From Adineta vaga (taxonomy: Eukaryota > Rotifera): a stretch of DNA of 64,000 nt. A program made the translations under genes and the position numbers. Where the stretch lies: assembly GCA_021613535.1 (NCBI GenBank), contig CP075494.1, positions 15,686,001 to 15,750,000 on the forward strand. The letters run 5' to 3'. The notes below the pieces were generated by a model. That model was not told the origin of the DNA and made no database searches. It saw only the letters and a list, made by a program, of their open reading frames with translations. Below, piece by piece: positions 1 to 11,560 of this stretch (positions are counted from its first letter, which is position 1; the number at the start of each line of letters is the position of its first letter).

Positions 1-420
1 TAACAATTCAATATATTCTGGTCATTTTCTTTTTTTTTGTTCAAATAATGTATTTGATTTTAGAATGAAAAATCTTTTTTGTCCGCAAGAAACAACTTGT
101 TGTGAATTAATAGATGCTATTCAGGTTGTTATCGATATCAACAAATATTTTATTGTATGAATAAAGTTCTTTTTTTTTAAATAAATCTTTTAAACTAAGT
201 TTATTTTCTATTTCTAGATGAAATCAGATGATCCATTGGTGTGGAAATGGATATTCATGTGATGATTCTGATTGAAGATGTATGAAATATTTTGATGCAT
301 TCGATACAAACAAATATTATTCAACAATGTAGTAGTAGGAATGAATATTTTTCGAGTTTGTATCTATTCAAAAAAATTTAATTTTGTTTACTAGATAAAT
401 GTATTTGTATATGTTTAGAT

Positions 421-1080
421 AATTCCAGAGAAGATAGTTAATTTTGTTACTGGTTTAATATTTGTATTAAAAGTAAGATCATTAGTTATTAGTCTTGTTC
501 GACCAATTATTAAATGTCATCCTAAAGATACTTTGAAGTATCTTTTACTACAAATCTGTGAAAATATTAAAAATATGTTAAATGATCATAAAAATGATCA
601 GGAATTTATATAGAATTTATATTTATTTGCTGAACTTGTTCATGCTCGTGCTGATACTTTATTGATATACAAAGATATAGTTTTAATTTGTTTTCATCAT
701 TCTATTTATGTTGATTTTTATAAAAGTATTACACTTGTAATTAAACATTTACTTCAATCACTTTTAAATGTTTATCCAATTGGATATGATCAAATGATTG
801 AAAATGTCGATAAATCATTCATAGATTTTTTATCTATTCAAGTGAGTTCAAATTCATTATCTTATACCAATTCATATACATTTTATTTTTATATTTTAGA
901 CATAGGAACAACATGTTGATCATGATCAACTTGAAATTCATTATCATATTTCCAATAAAAATAAAATTTATTTTACTTGTGAATTTATCAATGAGTTTTT
1001 CTATGGAGAATTCTGATTATTAAACGATCTAGATTTAAAAAATTATCGAAATAGAAATGACGACGAAATAATAATAGGTT
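421..1080 (+). pseudogene. Decayed fragment of proteasome activator PA200/PSME4
   Basis: The plus-strand reading frame through 430-890 resembles the HEAT-repeat region of PSME4, the large cap protein of nuclear proteasomes. One block reads IIKCHPKDTLKYLLLQICEN and another LLQSLLNVYPIGYD; both match the family's order and spacing. After about 930 the resemblance resumes in fragments (YFTCEFINEFF) separated by stops. The frame has an in-frame TAG at 611-613 and is broken again after about 915. The family protein is near 1,800 residues, so only about 12 percent is here. A retained exon of a live gene extending leftwards is possible but unlikely given the stops. The family call is from memory; moderately sure. 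Confidence 0.6.
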
Positions 1081-1301
1081 TTTCTTCTTCTTGTTCGATA
1101 TGTAGACGAATCGAATAATGAAAAACACGTTGGAGATCAATGTTGATGAGTGTACAAATGCATCGGTTGATGTATTTAGAATATTTCAAGTAACAGACGG
1201 GATTGTGACAAAAACTAAACATGAATCAAAGTTAGAGAAAAAAGCAAAAACATATCTTAGTTCAATCATTATTATTACAGTAAAAATAGTATTACAGCAA
1301 C

Positions 1302-1537
1302 AAAGGACTGTCGGATAAGATGATCCACCATAAATTCAAAATCCAAACACGCCATTTTGTAGAGCTCTTCAAGATGCATCGAATAGTATATAATAAGGGA
1401 GCGTTTCAAAATTTATGCCGGCCGCTCTGCCGCGACAAAACGGTATAAAATACATTGTTTATGCCACGGCAGAGCGGCAAAATGGCGTGTTTGGATTTTG
1501 AATTTATGGTGGGTCGTCTTATCCGACAGAGTCCTTT
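1302..1537. mobile_element. MITE-like element with long terminal inverted repeats
   Basis: The left end (1302-1358) and right end (1480-1537) are near-perfect inverted copies over about 55 bases, starting AAAGGACT at one end and finishing GTCCTTT at the other. A second, GC-rich inverted pair sits inside: GCCGCTCTGCCG at 1421-1432 and CGGCAGAGCGGC at 1467-1478. There is no coding capacity. The 236-base length, the terminal inverted repeats and the nested hairpin fit a non-autonomous DNA transposon. No clear target-site duplication is visible, so the superfamily is unknown. Confidence 0.75.
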
Positions 1538-1819
1538 CTCTTAATTCATTCAAGAGTCATGATTATATACTCTTCACTATAACTGATTACTTGTACTTTC
1601 AATGGTCAATTGAAAATACCAAGGTGTTTTAACAATAAAAATAAAGAAAAGAAAAGAAACGATCTATATGCGCATTATCCATCTATTCAAATATAGTCTG
1701 AATCACATTCGTTTCTGTTAATAATCATCATCAGCTTTGTTTATTCTTTCTTGTTAGTTTGTACTTTATCTGCATGTTTATTTTAATCATGTAATTATAT
1801 ATTTATTATTTAGATTACA

Positions 1820-2481
1820 ATGCCTCGCCAATTTTTATTAGCATGTTTCAAGGCTAAAAAGGATAACAATTTGTCACGAGACAGCGCACACAGTAAAAGG
1901 ATCAATAACCCAGGTGATTCGATCCGACAGGCGGATTCCGACGAAAAAACTATCGGATCTTATCGAACCCGATCTGGAATTTGCCGGAAGTTACCGGAAT
2001 CTTGGCAACAGGATTCCGACAAAAAAGGCATCAGATGTCGGAATAACTAGGATCCTGTCGAGATCTCCGAGAATCTGACACTTTCCGACATCCGGAACCG
2101 CATATCGGAATCCTGTTGCCAGGATTCCGGCGAATTCCCATCGCCCATCGGATCCGACAGGGTGAGTTCGACCTGGGAAAACAGTTGGTTCAAATCGAAC
2201 AAGCAATAATTCAAAAGTAAGTGTTAATTGTATCGAGATCAAATAAATTTTTCTTTTCTTAAAGAATATGCAACGAGAATCATACGATTGTGGGCCAAGA
2301 CGTCGTAGCCGATCAGCTCCAAACATGAGAAATTCAATCCTATGAAACATCACCTTCTCGTCAAGTGTATAAAAGAAAATCTGTACGTGACATCAATCAG
2401 AAAAAACAAAAAATAATAACTGCCATGGAAGCATCAGCTTCAGTTGATAATGACAAATATTATTCATGTGAAGAAGATTAA
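1820..2481 (+). pseudogene. Small basic protein gene broken by a MITE and a frameshift
   Basis: An ATG at 1820 opens a frame (MPRQFLLACFKAKKDNNLS) that runs 30 codons before the element at 1909-2177 interrupts it. Beyond the element the frame continues, with a donor GTAAGT near 2218 and an acceptor TTAAAG near 2265. The next exon is arginine/serine-rich (RRRSRSAPNMRNSI), then hits TGA. One base over, an open frame (RQVYKRKSVRDINQKKQK) reaches TAA at 2479-2481. The product would be about 110 residues, basic and probably disordered. No known family recognised. The insertion and frameshift suggest it is no longer functional. Confidence 0.4.
1909..2177. mobile_element. Second MITE-like element, CCCAGGT ends, inside a small ORF
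   Basis: The ends are CCCAGGT (1909-1915) and ACCTGGG (2171-2177). Inside lies a pair of inverted blocks around GGAATC-TTGGCAACAGGATTCC (near 1996-2017) and GGAATCCTGTTGCCAGGATTCC (near 2108-2130). Repeated GATCCGACAG and GATTCCGAC words occur, and it is clearly more GC-rich than its flanks. A flanking AA on both sides could be the target duplication; removing one AA and the element leaves the surrounding frame open. Confidence 0.6.
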
Positions 2482-3134
2482 CCATTTCTCATCGATGATA
2501 ATGATCTATTTGACTGAAACTTGTTTAAAAATGCTTTTTTTTCTTGTACATTAAAATAAAAGTCTATTCTTTTGTGATTAAAGTATCATGTAGTGATTGA
2601 ATAAAACAAAAAAAGACACGTTAAGGAATACTAATTACAGTTGTTTGATTAAAAACGTTTATTAATAACTATATGTCCAATGAATATTCAAAAGTAGAAG
2701 TTTCGGAAACTTCATTTTTATAAAAACAAAGTGATGTTGTTATAAAACCTATATGTAGAAATTCTACTAATCGACAAAATTCGACAGAAATTTTAGGAAA
2801 TGTAATCATAGACAACTTTTCGAAAAGTTTCAATAAGATTTATCTGCAGACTTGTGTCAATCTTTTAAAAGAATTTCGTGTTTTAACTATTGAATGCCAG
2901 CATATACAAGTAGATGTAGTAAAAAAAAACAATGAAATTTAAATTGTCCACCAGTCATCTACATCATAATTTCTCAATCAACATTATAGCTGTGAACCAC
3001 GTTATTTTTAATAAATGACCATAGTCGGATAATCTATACACATATGTCTTGAACATTTTTCGGAATCGTATCATAAAGTAATTATTATTAAAAAATACAT
3101 TTTATTTAAATAAACACATGTACAATGAAAGAGA
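2482..3134. other. Intergenic, no gene seen
   Basis: AT-rich sequence between the broken small gene and the 3' end of O-GlcNAcase. It has stops in all frames, and no repeat or RNA gene was recognised. Confidence 0.5.
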
Positions 3135-6060
3135 TTAAAATTGTTTTCCAACAAGTATCATATGATCATTTTGTTCAATATTTGATATACTAATAAAGCC
3201 AAGTCGGAGATAATATTGATACAACAAAGAATTTCGTTCATCTATTAAAGCATGACAAGAATGATAACCTAAACAAATCATTATTATATTTCTTTTCTTG
3301 TAAATTATTCGACAAACCCTGTTGAATCAATTGATTACTAATTATATTTAATAATTTATTTCCAAGAAAATAAGCATGATGAGTTTGAATTATTAAATCA
3401 ACAAATAATTGTATTCGAACGGGATATCGTTCATAGATCCATTGAGAATATTCATTTGATTGAAAAAAATTCTAAAGAATCAATTATTAAACGATGAATT
3501 CAACAACAAAAAACTATTCTACTTGATCGATATTAGGATATTTCTGATGAAGTTGTGTAATCCAATTTGATTGCATAAATTTATCGTATTTTTCACTTTC
3601 AATAATTGTTAATACAAATGCACATAATTCATCTTCAGTATTATCAACAGCAAAACATAAAGGAAAATGATTTGATAAACTTGATAAATAACCACCAATC
3701 ATTCTATGAAGAAGAAAAAAAAACGTTTACATGATCATTTTTTTTCTAAAGTAACGAAAGATAAACTTACTTATCAGCGAGAATATCTGAATGTTGATTT
3801 AGAAGATTATTGATTTCATCTTCATAACAAATTCTTGTACATAATGCCGACATAGAAATCTAGAATAAATCATGTTCATCAGATTTCGATATTTTCTTTG
3901 AGAAATTAAACAAACTTGATCATTTGATGTCATTGGTCGAATAAGAAAAATATTTGACAATGTAGTTAAATCTGGTTTTAATAGTGATTGAAAATCTCCT
4001 ACAGGTAAAATATTCTAGAAAAAAAAAGAATTGAAAAAAAATTGAAAGACAATCAATTGATATCAAACCAGAAAATCTCCTGCAAGACCACCTCGTTTTG
4101 ATCCAGGTTCAACATCACCTGATAGAAATACTTGTGAACGTTTTTGTTCATTATCTTGAATAAAAGAGAAGAAATTGAAGAAAATATTGAAGAAAGGAAT
4201 GAATTTTACCAAGCCAATAAAGATACCGAGAACATAGAGAAATTGTTGAACTGATATCTGTGATATAATTATAAACATCATATAATAAAGATCGATTATG
4301 TATTGTTGTTAAACGTTGAACAAGACGATTTATACTTTTAACACGATCATGAAATGATAAAGCACGACAACGCCATTCATCTAACTAAAATTTTCATCTT
4401 AATTTTTCATTTTAATGTATTTGAAATTTACTTTTTCATTTTTCGAATAATTATATCGAAGCCAATAGAAATCAACAAACATCTGTTGTGTACTTGGACC
4501 ATGTTCATAAGGTAAATAAAACAATTCTACAAGTAATCTTATATCATCTACTGTTAATTCATTTGAATTTCCAATTCCATCACAATCCATAATATGAATT
4601 TTTGTTGATGATGTTGTTGATATCTGACTTTCACTAATTGAATCTTGTGAATCATCATCAAGATTTAAAATTGATACTGCTGGTTTTGGACTCATTTCTT
4701 GGGGAGAATGATCATACTAAAGAGAAATAAACTCATAGAAGAAAAGAGATCTTTGAAATACTTTTATGTTTTGATGTGAATCATTTGCTGATTTAATTTT
4801 ATTAAATTCAGGTAACCAATCGATTAATGCTTGATCTAAAGCTTTATTTGTTTGATAAATTTGAGTAATTGGAAGATTATCTTCATCATCATCATCATCA
4901 TCATCATCGTGATCGTCAATTTGATCTCGACTTTCATTAATTCTTAATGATTGAAACCATTGACCAAGTGTATGACATGGAATAAAATTTAATTCAAATT
5001 CACAATTTGGATTTATTAACATTCCAGATAATCGTGAAGATAAATTCGATGAACGACCAGAAAATGGTCCTAAATATAAACGACGTTGATCATAATCATT
5101 TGCATTTAAATTATCCCAAATTGTTACACGTCGTTGTAAGACATTATTTACTGATAAAATATGAGAAACTGTTATACGTTGAGAGACAATTTTTGGCCCT
5201 AAAAAAAGGTTTCATAATCATATGTTTAATCGATTGATTTTAAAGATAATCTTACCAGTCCAAAAGATATCAATATCAGGATGAAGACCATTACCGATGG
5301 TTTGTAAATAGGAAGAAGTTTCTAATGATGGTTTAGCCATTCGACTACAATACTCTAGAAATGAAAGAGTAGGAGAAGTGTTTTTCTAAGTTCAAACGAT
5401 AATTTACGTGTTGGACAAAAGAGTAAAAGATTTGGTTTATTCAGATATTCATAAATTTCATTGGTAACTGTAACTTGTGCATGTGCAAATGAAGTAAAAT
5501 GAGTTTGATCTTGTGACGACATTTCATTTTCAATGTCATCAAATAATAATGCCCAATGTTCACAACCACAATTTGATAACTAAAATTGATCAAAATCAAA
5601 ATTTATTTTTCAATCAAACAAAATCAAAATACTTGATCAAATTTTCGCTTTAATGCATTTAAATCTTTTTCCGATGAATAAATCATATCTAAACCAGGTG
5701 ATAAAGCATATACAAATTTAATTCCATATCGTTTAGCAACAAGAATTAATTGATTCAATTCAATAGATTCTTCATAAGAATAAAGATCACGCCAACGTGA
5801 ACGATGTTTAGCATCATCTTTTGGTGCATAGACATAAGTATTTAGACCAAATTTTAAACAACTAAAATATTCAATAGATTATTTTATTTAAATAAAAATA
5901 GAATGAATACAAACTATTCGAAAAGAGTTTTACGTTGATTAAATGACCATGGACGACCATAGTATCCTAAAGAGATGATGATTCGTTATTTAAATGAACA
6001 ATTTCTCACGAATTCAAATCTACCTTCAATAACACCACAAATAAAATCATTAGTCTTCAT
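3135..6060 (-). CDS. OGA: Protein O-GlcNAcase (GH84) with C-terminal acetyltransferase-like domain
   Basis: This enzyme removes O-linked N-acetylglucosamine from serine and threonine of nuclear and cytoplasmic proteins. Translation starts at 6060 (MKTNDFICGVIEG) and continues over many short introns. The GH84 domain is clear: GYYGRPW at the sugar pocket, LNTYVYAPKDDAKHR, ALSPGLD, the catalytic Asp pair in LLFDDIENEM (near 5550), FAHAQVTVTNEIY, and the LGPFSGRSS / LINPNCEFE block. Then comes an acidic linker with eight or more Asp from a TCA/ATC microsatellite near 4881-4909, the stalk (ELTVDDIRLLVELFYLPYEHGP), RGGLAGDF, and a GNAT-like tail (YYLRLGFISI) ending at TAA 3135-3137. Near 3300 the frame must shift to join the last two blocks, so a sequence error, odd splice or damaging change is possible. 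Family certain; exon map approximate. Confidence 0.88.
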
Positions 6061-6482
6061 TTTTTAGATTTCAAAAACATCTAAAAGAATGAAGAGAATT
6101 TGTTCATTACTAATACTCTAACAAGTTAAGAAATGAACGTTAAATGACATAGATACAAAACACAAATTCAGATAGTTTTATTATCAAATTCTTCGAAATA
6201 AAGATCTATGATAAGATTGTATATTCAAATGAATTCCATTCCATATCAGCTCTCTTGTCAATCAATAATAAAATAGGTTGAAGATAATTCCTGATTGCCA
6301 ATAAGCATCGTCTATTAAACTGATACAGATGTCACTCATAACTGACTCTCATTCTCTGAGCTATAAATAATTGAATCAATGGAAAGTTAAGCAAATCCCC
6401 CTAAACGAGTATATTTTTATTTATAAATTCTAAAAAAAGATCGAATCTGACAAAATAAAACTGAATTCTTTTTTTTTAGATA
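6061..6482. other. Intergenic spacer between OGA and GT31 gene
   Basis: About 420 AT-rich bases between the OGA start and the glycosyltransferase stop. It probably holds the OGA promoter, but no motif stands out. Confidence 0.4.
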
Positions 6483-7894
6483 TCAATTGATTACTGGAAG
6501 TGTTAAATTAGTTGAATGAAGTTGATTCCATACATGAATTAATTCTTTTCCACGATATCCATGAAGACAAATCGGTTTCAATGATGATTTCATATCAATT
6601 TCATTCGTAAAAAATCTTCTCCATGGTGAAAATATTCCTGTTTGATTATTCAATGAAACAATTGATGAACTATACGATGAAAATAATTGATTATTTGGAA
6701 TTAATTCAATTGACATTGAATAAGCTAATAGACCCATATAAATATCATCAAAACGAAATAAACGAATATAATTTGAAGCAATATGAAATAATCGTGCATT
6801 TGATCTTGTCATTAGAAAACATCCAGCTGTTACATAAGGTGGATAACGATCATAGGGATAATCATTCATTGATATATACCAACGATCATTAAGAAATCGA
6901 CGTGGACGAGAATTTTGATAAACATAACCAGTTAGAAAAGTTCGTCGTTGTTCAATTGTCATTCGAGGATCTTGATCAATTTTATTTAAATATGTTAATA
7001 AAGAATTTAAATCAAGATAATAATCATCATCAATAAATAGAACATAATTACGTAGATTATCATTAGAAGATTTAGATGTACAATACTGATTTATCCAACG
7101 AAGCATCATTACCATTTTATCTATCAATAGAAATCTATTCTTATTGTTCAAATAACTCTCTTCTAAGAAGGAAACTGATTTTAACTAATGAAAAGTCAAA
7201 GGATAGAGTTCTGCATCGAAAATGTTTTTAAGGATTGAACTTTTTCTTTTGAAAGAGAAACTTTGTAGTGATTCTTACATGAATTATAATAATAATAATC
7301 TTTTTTATCAATTTGAATTATATCTCTATACTGTTTTGATTCTTCATTTACATTGAAATTTTCTTCATTTATCCCTAAAATAATCAAATATAAGCGATAA
7401 AAAAGAAAGTTAAATTGAATTTTACCTAAAACAAAAGCGATTTTAATTGAATTTTTTTCAAGAAAATCCTTTTTTGCCCATGTCATTCGAATTGCTTGTC
7501 GTGCTTGTTGATTCTGAATAGCTGATTTAACAAGAATAAGTAGATGTGGTTCACTGTTTATTTGAACATTCTCTTTGTGACATAAATATTGATTTTTAAT
7601 AATAAAATCATTCGAAAGAATATATTTTGGTACACCTAAGATTTTCTCCGGATATTCTTCATCAAGTTTTGTTAAATCAATCTTTGTCATTGTAAGAGAA
7701 TATTCATTCTGAAAAGATTTCTCTGACCATAGATAATATTGCACACCGGTTAGGATATTTAATAGATAGAAAACAACGAAACATAGAAAACATTTAACGA
7801 AAAATGTCCATCGAAAACGATAGGAAAAATAAGAATACCAACGATCAATGGATAAACGAAACATCATATTGCATTGTCCATTATCCAATTTCAT
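6483..7894 (-). CDS. GT31 family beta-1,3-galactosyl/GlcNAc transferase, Golgi type II membrane protein
   Basis: This enzyme would add a hexose in beta-1,3 linkage to glycans in the Golgi. Three exons (7426-7894, 7279-7374, 6483-7120) join in frame to 400 residues. Introns are 51 and 158 bases with GT-AG ends. The protein has a short cytoplasmic tail and one membrane helix near residues 30-50 (FFVKCFLCFVVFYLLNILTG). GT31 motifs follow: LILVKSAIQNQQARQAIRMTWAKK, FVLG, YRDIIQIDKKDYYYYNS, the metal-binding acidic triad in VLFIDDDYYLD, YPPYVTAGCFLMT and FRFDDIYMGLLA. Length and order match family members of 330-420 residues. Acceptor and exact linkage cannot be told from sequence. The second intron was chosen because it restores the Y-x-x-L-R-W run of the family. 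Confidence 0.85.
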
Positions 7895-8475
7895 CAGGTT
7901 TTTTTATCTGAAAAATGAATCATCATTCCGATGTTGGTGATTTCAATTGATTATTCATCATTTTTGTTTCAATGTTCAATACTGAACAATAAGCTTAGAA
8001 TTAGAAAAATGAATTCAAATTCAAATCAATCATTCATTTATTGACAGATGAATTCTTACTAGATCCAATAGATATCTTTTGATAGATTAAAATAGATGTC
8101 AGTCATATCGAATCAATGTTTTGTACAACTCTCATATAGATACAAGTCATCATCATAGTGTCAATCATTCTTCTCTCAATTCTACCGTGAAATAAAGGTT
8201 GAGTAGTTTGACAGCACTACCACGTAATGAGATAGAGGTAATTATTGATGACATTTGAAACTTACTGTGCTTATGCTATTTTTTAAAGTTTGTTTGAATA
8301 AAAGATTAATTTAAGTTAAGATTGAAAATCTATATAAAGAATGTGCCATTTCTTCGTTCTCGTTAAGCATTTACGTAAATGTGGAGAAAATGAATTGTCA
8401 ACGGTATTAGTTGAATTAGAATCATCATGATTAAAAACTAATTGCATATACTCTTTTGTTCTTGAAAATACTATT
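7895..8475. other. Intergenic, no gene seen
   Basis: AT-rich spacer upstream of the glycosyltransferase and downstream of the Ly-6-like gene. No convincing frame, repeat or RNA gene. Confidence 0.4.
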
Positions 8476-8974
8476 TTATATGAATTGAAAAAGTAGAAAA
8501 GAAAAAACAATTATTAAAATAGTGAAAAGATTATTAGTAAGTCGTTTCTGTCCATTATGTCCATTGCAAAGATTAGTATTACAACAACAGGAATAAAACC
8601 ATGCATCAGTTGCATTTCTATGCCATTCACATTTGGCTTCTGTACAGTGACCAGGTGTAGCACCATTTCGAGCATAAATAGCATCTTCAGTTACATTATC
8701 TTCACTAAAAGTCTATAAATAGAATAATAAACTGAAATTTGCAAAAGAAAAAAGTTATTTACAAGACACCAGCCACTTGGTGATGTAATTTGGTCGATTT
8801 TATTCAAATTCCATGGTTTTGGACATGAATCTTGATAACATGAATAACATTTTATACTTGAAGCAACGATTGATGTATCTTAAAATTATTCAAAGTATTT
8901 ATTAGAAATTCTTTGATGCACTTACTTAAACAGAACAGAAAAAGAATACTAACAAAATGTGATGTATCAAACAT
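8476..8974 (-). CDS. Ly-6/uPAR-type three-finger surface protein, probably GPI-anchored
   Basis: Three short exons start at ATG 8972-8974. The first encodes a hydrophobic signal peptide (MFDTSHFVSILFLFCL). The middle exon begins the domain with KCYSCYQDSCPKPW and SPSGWCL. The last exon carries HCTEAKCEWHR and the family-defining end AWFYSCCCNTNLCNG (CC-x4-CN). A hydrophobic C-terminus (LFTILIIVFSFLLFQFI) ends at TAA 8476-8478, typical of a GPI attachment signal. Both introns (about 50-60 bases) have GTAAGT/GTAAAT donors and AG acceptors and preserve frame. Mature length near 95 residues fits the family. The ligand or partner is unknown; activin-receptor-like ectodomains share the fold but would carry a kinase, which is absent. 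Confidence 0.72.
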
Positions 8975-9197
8975 TTTATTAAATGATATAATTTTAACGT
9001 GAATATTTGATAAGAATCTTTACTGAATTTCTTTTTATTATATATAATATACTAAAAAAACATTTCTTTTATCAGACTGTATGTATGTGTTATATTTGAA
9101 AGATAATTTTTATCGACATATTAAAAGCATTTATTAAGCATTATTTATTTATGGAGACTTCTTAAAAATTACAATAACGAATAAAAAAAGGGACAAA

Positions 9198-10190
9198 CTA
9201 TGGAATGTTAGTTTTATTTGGATCGTATTCTTTATGTTGGAATTTTTCAGAATCATTTGCGGTTGTATTGACTACTACGATTGCCATCCGAGGATTTACT
9301 TGATTTTTTCGTATTGGTGCAGCTTGTATTTGATGAGAAAAAATTGCAAAAAATTGTTTTTCTAATTGTGTTGTTGTTTTTATTGTTATAATACTAATTA
9401 ATATTAAACAGACTGTTGTAATTAATCCAACAATAGCATATGTTAATGGATATAATGATCCAACTATAATCCCATAAATCATAAATATAATAACAGGAAA
9501 ACGTAAAACAATTAAAATTGATAATAGAAATAAAATACGTTTAATAACAACTAAATCTCTTTGATTTCTTTGTCGTTGAATTGCTTCAATTGCCAGACTC
9601 GGTGTTTGAGATATATTACGTAAATTTGATGTTATCCACATATAACTTATTCCAAGACAAGTTAATGGAACAAGATATAAGATAAGAATATGATAAATTT
9701 CTGGACCAATATATGTATAAGGAATAAGACAGAACATTTCCGTCGATAAATGTGCATACCAATCGATAAAAATTGGAGGTACAAGTAAAATTAAAACTAA
9801 TAACCATTGAAGAAAAATCAAAACTATATATAAATAATATGATAAAAGATATTTCTTTTTATAAAATACGACACGACATAAACGATAAAATCCTTGTAAA
9901 CAATAACTAAAATAAATTGAACATTCGAAAATATCATATAATAAACCCCAAATGTAACAAAATGTCATATTAGATATTAAAAAGCCCGAAAATAAATTCG
10001 AAGCAATCATGACAAGAGATGTTATACATGTTAAAAATGCTGATATACATGTATTACATGTTAATAACATTGATATATCACGTAATTCTCGACGAGATTT
10101 TAATTTAAGGAAAAAAATCAATAAATACATTAATATTGCCAGAAAGCATAAGCACCCATTGGTTATTCCAAGAATTCTTGCAGTTGTCAT
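9198..10190 (-). CDS. Rhodopsin-like seven-helix GPCR, intact, single exon
   Basis: An uninterrupted 330-residue frame shows seven hydrophobic segments: 1 near residues 8-28, 2 near 40-65, 3 near 75-100, 4 near 118-140, 5 near 165-185, 6 near 217-240 and 7 near 247-268. The usual DRY at the end of helix 3 is replaced by YRLCRVV. Helix 6 lacks the CWxP motif and helix 7 lacks NPxxY, so it belongs to a divergent rotifer-expanded group instead of a named receptor class. Conserved cysteines (TFCYIWG before helix 3, EMFCLIPY before helix 5) could form the extracellular disulfide. The basic tail (RKNQVNPRM) is short. Ligand unknown. Confidence 0.8.
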   Translation of the reverse strand: MTTARILGITNGCLCFLAILMYLLIFFLKLKSRRELRDISMLLTCNTCISAFLTCITSLVMIASNLFSGFLISNMTFCYIWGLLYDIFECSIYFSYCLQGFYRLCRVVFYKKKYLLSYYLYIVLIFLQWLLVLILLVPPIFIDWYAHLSTEMFCLIPYTYIGPEIYHILILYLVPLTCLGISYMWITSNLRNISQTPSLAIEAIQRQRNQRDLVVIKRILFLLSILIVLRFPVIIFMIYGIIVGSLYPLTYAIVGLITTVCLILISIITIKTTTQLEKQFFAIFSHQIQAAPIRKNQVNPRMAIVVVNTTANDSEKFQHKEYDPNKTNIP

Positions 10191-11560
10191 TCGTTTTCTT
10201 CGTAATAATTCACAGATTCTAATAAAAAATTCACACGTTAGAACGAGAATACTCTCTATACATGTACATTTATTCTTCTGATCTTGCGTGCGTTAATGAG
10301 AAAGAAATTTTTTTCTCTTTGTCTTTCTTCTAAGAAAATAATCAATCTTATGAGAAAAACCATTCCTTTTTGACATTCATTACAGTCAATTATTTTGAAT
10401 TTATCATCAGTTCATGATGTATGATCGTGCTAGGATAACAATTTTTATTCAGTTTTAAACAAAGCCTTTTTTTTTATAGAAACTTATTTTCAGTTCAAAA
10501 AATTCTATAAAAAGCAATCAGAGTTCATAAACCACACGCATATGTTGACTGTCATTTTTCTTCCAAAAAAATGTTTTAACCTATTGATGAATATATAATA
10601 AACGAAGTTAATATCTTTCTTACCTGTATGATGGGAAGATACCGAAGAATAACAAGAGCGAATGTTTAATAAAGATTTACGTGATGTCTTATTTAATATC
10701 TAAAGCAAAAAAGTACAATAGAAGAATTTCGCGACCTTTCAAAGATTTAATTAAAAAAAAATACAATAATATTAAGTTTATATTTCTTCCAAGAAAATCC
10801 ATAGCTATCTGTCATTTTATTGAAAGGTTTAAAGAACAGCTAGTGTCATCGCTTTTTTTTCTTTTAACTAATGAGGAATATTATATCGTTGAGCGAGAAC
10901 GTTTGTCTTTTAATTCTTTTTCTCAAAATTCACGAAACAACGAATGAAAGAGAACGGCAAGCGATTAACTGCTTTACTTGATATCATGTGAATTATTTCG
11001 AAAAAATATCTTTGTTCTGTCATAGGTTGAAGACAGGAAATAGAAGAAGACAACATATAATTGATTAGGAGAAATAAATGAGGATGTAATTAATGACAGT
11101 TAGAATTATAATCATAAATTTTGTTCAATCATAGACATTCATTCGTATTTATTGAAAAATAAAAATAGATAAATATATTCTAGGAAGAATTTCTCTTCAA
11201 ACTTGATTATTATTAATTTATACTCTTTGCTTCATACTGCTGTTGATTTCCAGCTGTTAGATTCCGTTTGATAGGAAGACGACTAAGTATAATCATATAC
11301 GTCGTTTTCTTTTACTGACTAACTATTATTTTCATATGCGTAGTATTCTTGTAATTCAACATTGTGTTCTTTTAAACTTTTATTCAAAGAAAAGTATTCA
11401 GATAAGTGTGAATCCTTCTTGATTATCATTTTCTGTCTTCACTTGCGAATACACGGATGAACTTCCGCCAGAATAAAAGTACCTATGCAGACTATTTTTA
11501 CAAACTGCAGTAGAACACTTAGATGTATTTTTATACTTTGTCGACGAAAATGTAATCGAT
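10191..11560. other. Intergenic region, no supported gene
   Basis: This stretch holds only short frames without recognisable domains. The longest (10681-10947, 88 codons) is low-complexity and lysine/phenylalanine-rich. The segment next to 10190 probably contains the GPCR promoter. Confidence 0.45.

Noticed and set aside
4881-4909. TCA/ATC microsatellite considered as a regulatory repeat
   Set aside because: It lies in frame inside OGA and encodes an Asp run in a linker that is acidic in this family.
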